64,000 bases of DNA from the NCBI RefSeq assembly GCF_004193775.1, contig NC_041005.1, forward strand, positions 374,501-438,500, in the 5' to 3' direction. A program made the position numbers and the translations under genes. The DNA comes from Glycine soja (lineage: Eukaryota; Streptophyta; Magnoliopsida; Fabales; Fabaceae). The notes under the pieces were generated by a model. The model was not told the origin of the DNA and searched no databases. It was given only the letters and a program-made list of their open reading frames with translations. Of the stretch, positions 25,301 to 35,200 are shown piece after piece (position 1 is the stretch's first letter; every line of letters begins with the position of its first letter).

Positions 25301-28300
25301 ATGCAAGATATCCCCTTCTGTAGCCTTATAGTTTTCTTCTTTCTAATTGGGGCTTCTTTGGTTTCTCCTTTATATGGTTCTTGTTCCTACTCCTCCTTTT
25401 CCCTGTTTAGTATTTTGAGAGGCAAATTTTCAATTTTCATTATTTTATTTTGGTTTCTTTGTTGCAGACGGCCCCCTATATGACTCCACTGCTTACGCCG
25501 AGGTAATTAAAAATTTAAAACAGAACACATTTCAACATTGAACTGAATGGGATTATCACTTCATGTTCCTGACAGTGCAAAGAGAAGCCAGAGGAGCCAC
25601 TTTATGGAGGAGGACTTTTCAACACTCGTCGTGGTGTTGAAGGCACCATTGATTCATCAATATCAAACGTTGCCAACAACAGCTATGTGCCTTCACTCGT
25701 TCTGTATAATCTCACTCAGGGCACCATTTACTCTTTTTCCGGTTCGTCATGTTCTTTACACACTTCTCTTTATGTTACTTCAACATTTTCTGCTTCATAA
25801 ATGAGAAAAAAAAAAAAAAAACTATACTCTCGTTATTTCAAGTTTTGAATTTTGATTATAAAAATTAAAAACTTCCGTTGCCGGGACTTGAACCCGGGTC
25901 TCTCGGGTGAGAGCCGAGTATCCTAACCAACTAGACTACAACGGATTAGCGATTTATCACTGAAATTTAGTTTTACTAATCTATAAAATAAAATCTAAAA
26001 TCTCTTTGTAATGTTTACCTTTTCCATAGTTAGAATTAGGTAGCCTATTGTACAATTGTTAGATGTGATGTGGGTGCCTGACTCATATTACAGCATGGGT
26101 GAGAGTAAAAGGTTCAAGTTCAGCTATGGTAAGGACCACCCTGGAAACGGAGAAAGAGACGCATGACTGCATTGGGACAGTTTCGGCCAAGCATGAATGC
26201 TGGTCATTCCTGAAGGGTGGATTTGTTCTGAATTGGTCTTCAAATTTATCCATGATCTTCTTCCAGGTAGTTTGCATTTCTTTTGGTTTTATTCAGTGGT
26301 AAAACTCTTAGGTAATTGTTGGATTTAAGATATTTGGTCCGTTTCTTTTAATTTTGTTTATGCAGAACGCTGATGGTAAAGATATCAATATAGATGTTGC
26401 TAGCCCATCACTCCAGCCATTTACTAAGCAACAATGGAGAATCAATCAACAGTATAAAATCAATACTGTGAGTTACACTTCATTATTTGACCAAGATAAT
26501 GGAATGCTTAGTTGTTTATTTTTTTCCTATCATGATCGTGTAACCAAACAAATTGATCAATAAGGGATGATATTGCAAAGACTTTCTCACAGCAAAGTAG
26601 GGGTAAAAAACCAATTTTTCAATGATAAGGGATAGATGTAGGTGCTAATTTTTGTGTTAATGCTACAGAGCAGAGTTTGAAGAAGAATTTAATTTTGTTT
26701 TTCACTTGCATTTGACAGCAAAGAAAGCGTGCCGTCACTATTCATGTGTCAGATAGTAACGGGAGGAGATTCCAAGGAGCTTCCATCTGTATAGAGCAAA
26801 TCTCAAAAGACTTCCCTTTTGGATCTGCAATAGCAAAGACCATTCTTGGCAACTTACCCTATCAGGTTTGTATATTTTGTGTACCCCGCTAAAATACATA
26901 TTTCACAGCATAGAAAGTAACACATGACAAGACTCATTCTTCTGTTCTGTCCATTCAGAATTGGTTTGTGAAGCGGTTCAATGCGGCAGTGTTTGAAAAT
27001 GAGCTCAAATGGTACGCCACAGAACCTGATGAAGGCAAGGTCAATTACACCATTTCAGACCAGATGCTGCAATTTGTTAGAACAAACAATATTATAGCAA
27101 GAGGGCACAACATATTCTGGGAAAACCCTAAATACACTCCTCCATGGGTTCTTAACCTTACAGGCACCAAGTTACAATCTGCTGTGAATTCTCGAATACA
27201 CAGTCTCATGAGCCAATACAAAGATGAGTTCATACACTGGGACGTCAGCAATGAAATGCTTCATTTTAATTTCTACGAGGAAAGGCTTGGACCTGATGCC
27301 ACATTGCATTTCTTTGAGACAGCACATGAATCAGATCCATTGGCAACGCTTTTTATGAATGACTTCAATGTTGTGGAAACATGCAGTGATGTAAAATCCA
27401 CTGTTGACGCCTATATCTCGCGGGTAAGAGAACTGCAACGAAATGGCATCTTCATGGATGGAATTGGCTTGGAGGGTCACTTCACAATACCCAATCCTCC
27501 CCTTATCAGAGCCATCCTTGACAAGTTGGCAACACTTGGCCTTCCCATTTGGCTTACTGAGGTTGATATAAGCAAGACACTTGATAGAGATGCACAGGTA
27601 AGCCAGATCAATTAGTCAGGTTCTAGAAAAAAAAAATTATACACAATAGTATAAAATGTTTTATAGTATTCACCAATTAACAATATCCATGATAATTCTT
27701 TAAAAGTGCAGGTTAATTATGACTTATAAAGATAATGTCAACAAATTTATAATGAATTTAATGTCTATGTGTTGATATTGTAAAATAATTTGACGTTGTC
27801 ATCCAATCATATATTATCGTCTAAAATATTTTAAAATAATTATTTTAAAAGTTAACAAATTTATCATATCGGTTCGATAGATTGTAATTGAATAATTATG
27901 TAAAAAAATTTATACTCTTAATGCATTACCTTTTTTTTCATTTATAATATATGATAATTTGTTATATTGTCAGTGCACTTGAAAATTATTAGATAATCAA
28001 GAATAAGTATATTCATGGTCTCAATCAATATTTAGATGACTGACATGTATTTTAGTTTTTTAATTCATAAGAAAAAAAACTAATTACACTTTTTTACATA
28101 TCATGTGATGATTAACTAAAAATTATATGATACAAAATCGTCTAATAATTTTTTCACTGCCTAAACCATTTAATCTAAATAATAAAAGAAAAATGAATTG
28201 CCATTAATTAGCTTATAATTGAATCTCTTTTATTGTGCCCAGGCAAATTACTTGGAGGAAGTGTTGAGGGAAGGCTTCTCACATCCTTCTGTGAATGGGA

Positions 28301-28578
28301 TAATGCTTTGGACCGCATTTCATCCAAATGGGTGCTACCAAATGTGCCTGACAGACAATAATTTCAAGAACCTCCCAGCAGGTGATGTGGTGGACAAACT
28401 TGTTGAAGAGTGGCAAATCAGTCGTGTAGAGGGAGTCACAGATGTGCACGGTTCCTATAGCTTTTATGGGTTCTTAGGAGAATATAGAATTAGTGTCAAG
28501 TATGGCAATAAGACTACAAAGTCAACATTCTCCCTCTCTCGAGGTGATGAAACTAGACATTTTACTATTACAATATGA
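25301..28578 (+). CDS. Secreted endo-1,4-beta-xylanase, CBM22 plus GH10
   Basis: Predicted cell-wall enzyme hydrolysing internal beta-1,4 bonds of xylan (EC 3.2.1.8). Eight exons: 25301-25376, 25468-25502, 25576-25741, 26094-26266, 26366-26467, 26719-26865, 26959-27597, 28243-28578; total 1674 nt, 557 residues, all GT-AG and in phase. Residues 1-22 are a signal peptide (FCSLIVFFFLIGASLVSP). About residues 38-180 form a carbohydrate-binding module of CBM22/CBM_4_9 type (CKEKPEEPLYGGG, ECWSFLKGGF). The GH10 barrel starts around 220. Acid/base Glu332 lies in HWDVSNEM and the nucleophile Glu434 in WLTEVDI; GHNIFWENP and MLWTAFHPNGCYQMCLTD are also family motifs. The usual WDVVNE is WDVSNE here, which keeps the Glu. 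It resembles the Arabidopsis At4g33810-33860 group. Intron 3 contains an antisense tRNA-Glu gene; intron 7 is 645 bp. Confidence 0.95.
25860..25871 (-). terminator. Pol III T-run after tRNA-Glu
   Basis: Directly downstream of the tRNA on the minus strand is AAGTTTTTAATTTT, with a run of five T residues three bases after the acceptor stem. This is the standard RNA polymerase III stop signal. Confidence 0.8.
25874..25945 (-). tRNA. trnE-CUC: tRNA-Glu (anticodon CUC)
   Basis: On the minus strand 72 nt fold into a full cloverleaf: acceptor TCCGTTG with CAACGGA, anticodon stem CTCGG/CCGAG around loop CTCTCAC (anticodon CTC, Glu), T arm CCGGGTTCAAGTCCCGG. The A box (TAGTCTAGTTGG) and B box (GGTTCAAGTCC) are intact and a T5 run follows two bases after the 3' end (GGAAGTTTTT), a normal Pol III terminator. 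No intron and no CCA is encoded, as expected for a nuclear tRNA. It lies inside intron 3 of the xylanase gene on the opposite strand. Confidence 0.95.
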
Positions 28579-29059
28579 CACTTAGATATATAGTACTAGT
28601 ATTTATCAAGCTGCTTAACTTCACTAGAAACTTTAGTGTCAAATTCAAATGCTATTATAATCACCGTCGTACGTAGATGACTAAATGCAATGCACGCAGT
28701 AATGTCAAATCTGCTTGCAAGTTCTTCGTTTCTAGTCGTAGAATGCTTGAATCAAGATGCTATCTATATATCTTCAGAAATTCTTCTATAAATCTATATT
28801 TCCCGATTTGAGTCTTATGCATTGTTAAAAAAATAAATGCATGCTTAATTGATTTGAATCTAGATATCTTCCAATTAATTCAAACCATCCCTAGCTATCA
28901 GGGACCAGCAGCCTGTGAGAGAAGAAAGAGGAAAATTACATTGATTACATAAACATGTTTACCCTCTACTAAATATGGGAAAAGTGATTTGATTACGATT
29001 GAGACAGAAGATTTATATCCCTCATTTTCGTCGTGAGCATGCATCTCAAGAAAGAAAAA
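28579..29059. other. Xylanase 3' flank
   Basis: Non-coding sequence after the xylanase stop codon, presumably including its 3' UTR and polyadenylation region. No gene seen. The UGT pseudogene begins at its far end. Confidence 0.6.
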
Positions 29060-29563
29060 GCAACTTTAATTTGATTTGGCTTTCCACTTGAGCATCCGCG
29101 GCTAAATAAGAGGCATTAGAAGTAGAACCTTAATTATTCCTCGTTGCTCACTCATCATCTCCAACCCCACCCAAAGCGAGTTCGTTAATCTGAGCACTGG
29201 ACAAGGTACCGCCGCTACCAAAACAGACAACTATGACGCTGCCACGTGATTGCATATCCAACCTGACAGTTTTTTTTCTTAATCCTTCGGTTAATTATCA
29301 GGAAAAGGCATCGACAATTATTTCTGTCATGAAGTTGAATATTATTCGAAAGATTTAATCTTAATTAATCAGATTTTCAACATGCAGTTTAAACGTGAAG
29401 AGTAGAACTGTTGAAGACATGTCCAATCCATTTGTAGGCATCGCACAGCGGTTTCGGCCTTAGAGGGTTGTGGTGACCGGAAATTCTCCTTCTTGGCCAA
29501 CTCAACCATTGGAATCAGATGTCCCATTCCTTTGGAGTTGTCCAGAGAGTGTTGGTCTTCCAT
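29060..29563 (-). pseudogene. UGT72-type UDP-glycosyltransferase pseudogene (deleted and frameshifted)
   Basis: Remains of a GT1 family glycosyltransferase of the UGT72 kind, which glucosylate phenylpropanoids. At 29563 a start MEDQH is followed by KGMGHLIPMVELAKK, the N-terminal family motif with its conserved His-bearing helix, and then PSKAETAV. After this the frame is lost. At about 29256-29170 a second block reads LDMQSRGSVIVVC and FGSGGTLSSAQINELALG, which in an intact enzyme lies some 250 residues further on; it continues in a shifted frame as GLEMMSEQR and then SNASYLAADA. The central acceptor-binding region and the PSPG box are missing. No complete copy of the gene is in the window. 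The two blocks are in the right order and strand, so this is one decayed gene and not chance similarity. Confidence 0.85.
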
Positions 29564-31967
29564 GCTTAATTTTTAGGGTTTCCAAATATCGGACGGAGGA
29601 GTTACCTCATTCCTTGTTTCTATTTGTAGCGACTAAATAACAACATGGGTTCTCAATTTATTATATAAAAATATTAATAATTTACATGTTTATTAAAATA
29701 TATTGAAATGGTGATAATATTTTTTACTCTTCTACATCGTTTCACAAAACAAAAGAAAAATGCATTCTTAATTGAATAGTTTCATATCAAACACTTTTCG
29801 TAAATATATTTTTAGAATAATTTTCGTTGTTTCTTTTTCTACCTCCTTAGAAATTCCCTGATGAAAATCTGGATTTACTATCACCCCTGGATAAATGATT
29901 CTTTAAAGCTGAAAATTGAAGAAAATTGGAAAGGAATATGGGATTTGGTATCGATTCTATTATTAATATTTTCTTAAGATTCTTTGGGAAGAATCCTATT
30001 AATTATTGCATGCTTGAATAGGTTAATTTTCAAGATTACAACCTAATAAATGGGAAAGAATTATAAATTTTAAAAAGAATAAAGTTTTTAATGATAAACA
30101 AAATTTGGAAATTGTAATTGAACGTTAACAAATTATTTTTTGTTGATATTGATTTTCTCATTTTACCATCAATAATTAATTAATCTATAAAACTAACTGC
30201 TACAAATAATTTATATATACCTTTATTTTACTAAAATCAAACCAAATTAATTTTAGACAACCCAAACATAATAAATTATATTAAAAAAATCCTTATTATA
30301 TGCAAACATACAATTTATTTCACATGGTCAATTAAAACAATAATTAATTATAAATATAATCAATTATTGAAATAATTTATAAAAGCAATTTTTTTTTCAA
30401 CCACCACAATTAGGATCTTTTAGATTACGGGAGAAAACCCGAAATATCTCTACAAATTTTAACTATTGAATCGACTATGTGACTAATTCTTAATCCAAGA
30501 CTTAGTCACACTTAAAATTTTTCATTAAAAATATATTTTGCAGAAATCAACTCATGTCTTTCCTCACAAACTCAACATGTCTTATCAATTAAATTATACC
30601 TATTTGATTATAACACATTCAGATTGTGGATCAAATTAGATTAAATTTAGACTAAAACTTAATTGAATTTTCCTTTCATTTTTTTAGCAAACCAACCCAA
30701 TCTGACCCGGTTTTAATTAGGTTGAGTTATTGGGTTGAGTAATAAAAAAATATTATCAATTTAAATTTTAACAAAAAATACCCTGAAATCAGTAATTCAA
30801 TATTGTTGTATTGCTTCATAATTCTTATAAGTTTTACAGCTCACTATTAGTATTTAATAAAATCATTAAAACTGTTTTACAACTTACAATTAATAGATTG
30901 AGTCAAATTCTAAAACCAAAATAAATTATTGCGACTTGTTATCTCTATTTCTCTTCTCAATTTCTCATGTATTTCTCTACTAACTAAGACAGTGTTCTTT
31001 TCAATTTACGTGAACAACTTTCAACTCACTTAATAGCATTTCAAGCAATTGAATGAGAAGGGAAGAAATCGAAAAGAGAAATGAACTCAAGATGTGGAAC
31101 AAAATCCGTATGATTCATTAACCCTTTAGAGTCACCTTACCAAAACAAAAATCCACTACACAATTGTCAGGAAACACATTTAAATGGCATGTAAGGCACC
31201 ACTTCCATGATCTCTTTCTTAGCACAAAATCTTGCTAATTTCTTGTAAGGGTAAAGGTGAAGTCGTAAAGTGTAATAGGAGACTAGCTGTGACAATATAA
31301 AATATCATTTGCCAAATGTTTCCGGAGGGAAGATAAAAATGAAATTGCATTAGGTAAATGTCATACAGTTTACTCAACCGGATTAGTTTGATAAACCAAA
31401 ATGATCCTAGGATACTGAGTAAATATTGAAATTTGATCACATTTACGAGCCAAAAAGAGAATGTATATTCCATGCCAACAACATCTTGATGCAAATGGCA
31501 ATCTGCTTCTTAATTTTTGTTTTCATTCATAAAATATTAAGGATCAGCAGAGAAGAAAACTAAAATTTCTACTAACTACTATCAACTTTAACTGTTTATT
31601 TTCATTTATTTAGGGGACAGGAAGAGGAAAACTGAATTTTAAAGCTATAAAGAAAGATCCATGAACCATAATTCTTACATTTTGAGGTCAAGATATTACA
31701 CAAAAACATTGCTCGAACCATATATATTAGCACAGATAATATATAGATATGGGTGCTATCCTTTCTATCAATCAATACTATGTACACGAGGAACTAGTCT
31801 CAACTAGATGCAAAATTTTCTCTTTCTTTTTTTTAAAAAAAAATATCACTGAAGTGACAGATAATTCCGCAAATCAGCAAGGAAGTGCATGACACATAGG
31901 TTCAATCCAGATCTAATAAGTTATATTTTAACAAGAGATAAGAGGTTTACCCATAAACAAATTGAGT
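29564..31967. other. AT-rich intergenic region
   Basis: Spacer between the UGT pseudogene and the 3' end of the PHD-Myb gene. No coding region or structured repeat recognised. Its right part may include the 3' UTR of the minus-strand PHD-Myb gene. Confidence 0.55.
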
Positions 31968-32220
31968 AGCTTAGGATAGACCTGGGACCTTGTATAGACA
32001 ATACTAATTGTATCTAACTTTCAACTACTGGCAGCCAGATGAAAATGAGGAACAGCAGCAGCAGACAGAATTGACTAAGAGTATCACTTGAGATGAAGCC
32101 TCTCATTTTGATTTTGAGTGAGCTTAGGATAGACCTGGGACCTTGTAGCGACAATACTAATTGTATCTAACTTTCAACTACTGGCAGCCAGATGAAAATG
32201 AGTCATTTTGATTTTGAGTG
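31968..32220. repeat. Recent partial tandem duplication over the 3' end of the PHD-Myb gene
   Basis: An 83-bp block starting AGCTTAGGATAGACCTGGGA at 31968-32050 is repeated almost exactly at 32121-32202. A second 18-bp block, TCATTTTGATTTTGAGTG, occurs at 32103-32120 and again at 32203-32220. The order is A-X-B-A'-B', with the 52-bp X present once. B' is the complement of the last codons and stop of the PHD-Myb gene (AAATCAAAATGA), so the stop-codon region exists twice. Only about two mismatches separate A from A', which indicates a young event. Confidence 0.9.
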
Positions 32221-35200
32221 AGCTTTGCACATGTTCCTCCATTTATCCTTCAGGTCATGTGGTGTCCGACGCTTACCAACCTTATCAAACACATGAGAAC
32301 CAAATTGCAAAATTTTTTTCCATTCCTTGCCAAACTTCTGCACTCCTTCCTTCACAGAGAAACGAAGCAATTATTACAACAGTTGAAAACATTTATATCT
32401 TGAGATACATAAAACCTCAAAACTCAGGCTGGAGCAAACACGTCCAACAATCCACATCCTTTAACTTTACACAGTATTAGATTGTTCTAAATAAATAAAT
32501 AAATAAAAAAAGAAAAACTGTTGTGATAACAAAGAAATAGACGTCTGACGAATGATGATAGCACAGAAACATAATGCAGCTAGCTACTTATAAAGTATCA
32601 AGTCATACTGGTTGGAATAAGTGATAAGAAGAAAAATGATACCTTTATCTTCTCTTCCTCCTCAGCTGTCCACGGAATTTTCTTTCGCCTTAACTGATTA
32701 CCCAGAAATACTTGGCCTGCTTGGGGTTTACTGTAAGTCAAAATAACCAATCAAATTAGAATTACCACAATAATGTCAGTAGTCCTGCAAAGGTAATCAT
32801 TACCATAAAGGCTGCATTTGGTTCATGAATTATTTTTGCATTCCCAGAAATCTTGAGGTGGGATGACACATTCCCAAATTTAGTACAATGTATGAAAAAT
32901 ATGTCCGCACAATACTTATTCAAAGATATTTTATAATTTAGGATTCTACAAATTATTTCCACTAGAGAAAGGGGGATGGGTTTATACCCATTCCATAGGA
33001 ATAGTTCTAGATTGTTAGAAAAAAAGAATTTGAGATTGCTTTAGTTCGGAAACATGTAAAATGATTTTCTTAGGGTCCATTTGATTTGAGATAATGTTTT
33101 CTATTTTCATTTTTTGAAAGTAGTTTCTATTTCCAAATTTTCAAGATTTAGAAAACGTGTTTGTATTTCAATATACCTCCTGACAGTTTAGTTTTGCCCT
33201 GCCTCAGCATTGAGTCTTGCTTAAGAACATGAACCACGAGGTCTTGGTAAGATATATGCTGGTGGGGAATAATGCTCCAAACAATATTATCAATGAAACA
33301 AAACAAAACCAGCAATTAATAGGGTTCTTCTGGTGGTCTAATGCGGGAGAAGGAAGCAGATGAAGTGGAGCCAAAGGTGACGTTGAAAAGCATGGAGCCA
33401 GGAGAGGGTCACCATTTTGCATAATCCTGGTGCTCTTGAGGGCATTGAAGAACAACAAGACTTCGTTTTTGGGTGGAAAATGGAATAAACGGAGAAAACA
33501 AAGAGTCTGCAACTATAATAGAATAAAAAAAAACTATAACCAAAGCACACAAGCCTAACAGCTTGTGTTAACAGAAAACATGTTTATAACTCCTACATAG
33601 ATTTATCAAAGGACTTTCTTGCATTCCTCTGCCATCTTCCTTTGGAGGGCTATTTGCTGCCATCTCTGCTTGGAGTTGAACGAGTCCCAGGGGACAAGAG
33701 CCAGCCAATGCCAATGACAAGCAGCTTAACTGGACTAACTCCATTGGACACTCCACCATTCAGCATACCATCTAGCAAAAATGGAGTTGAAGCATTGGAA
33801 GGGTGAAATTACTCCTGGGGTTTTCTGGATTTTCTGAGAATGAGATGGGATTTTTTTTTTTTTTTGGAAAAATGATGAGGTTTGAAAGGAGATGGAGTTG
33901 GATTTCAAAGCACAGGTTTGAGATTGCAGAACAAAATGAAGGTGAGATTTTTCATTTCTTCTTTTCTTATCAGCTATGTTTGGCAAAGTTAAATTCTGGT
34001 ATTGGAAGATTCAAGAGGCCACTAGCACTGGCATGGAAGTGAAAAATAGAGACCATACCATACTACCAGTATAGGTATCAAGGATCTATCGTGCATTTAT
34101 ACAAAGCAACAGAGAAATAGAGGGAGATGTAAATCATTCAAGCTGGATGAAAGAAATTAAAGAATGCATCATATGTTAAAAGGAAAATTTTACTACAGCC
34201 ATAGGACCAGTGGTGCATTATATTGAATATTGGGCAACATGGGCCAACAAGAGCATAAGATCCAAGTTGTAGATCGGATGAGTGGTAATGCAAGAAAAGA
34301 TATAATTGAGAATGAATATTAGAGAGCAAGATGAACTGTTAAGTGATACCTACTGAGGAAAAGATGGTAGATTCATGTCAAGCCTAAGATGGTTTAGAGT
34401 TTAGACACATTTAAAAAAGACCAATGACAAAACCAGTTAAGAGAGTTGATCTAATGGAAGATAGCCCAATAATTTTAGACGTTGAGTTAAACCATTGGTT
34501 TTTAACAAAATACAATGGCATCATTTGATCCATGTAACTGACCCCACTTATTGGAAAAGGCTGTGGTTGTGGTAAATATGCAACAGTGTTTTCCTCCTAG
34601 TTGTATCTGCTAGACTGGTTATTAGGGATATTTTTGGAATATAAACAAATATGGAATGTTCTCAAACAAAAAATAGGAAGATTCCTGGGAACAGTTTACA
34701 ATATTCCAAGGGAAGGTCAAAGTAAAATACAGGTCTAATAGATTCCTATGAATGACATTCCCAGAGTACTATTCTCAAAAATCAAAAACCAACTCTTAGG
34801 GTGAGTTTGGTTGCGTGGAAGAGAAAAGAATGGAAGAGAATTGAGAAGAAATATTTGAATTAAAATAGAGAGAAAGAGGTGTGGGACCCATGCTATTTTT
34901 TGAAAATTTATTCTTGAATAGTAATTTCCTCTCTTCAACCAAACAAGCACTTAGGCAAATGCCCCCTAAAAGTAACTTACACAAGCCAAAACTCAAGCTA
35001 AGCTTCAGGAATTTATTAAGAAAATTGAATCAATAATTCTAACTTTCAACATCCCAAAAAGTATTCATAGCATAAGAAACAAAAAGAAATATACCCTTAA
35101 GAAAATTACCAAAAGTATTTAAACCAATGCACATGCCCAAATAAGGCAGAACTCCTTAGAAGCTCAACTAATCAGAAGTTAATAATCACATATGGTAGGG

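Noticed and set aside
33068..33180. Possible MITE starting TTAGGGTCCATTTGATTTG
   Set aside because: No matching inverted end followed by TTA could be found.
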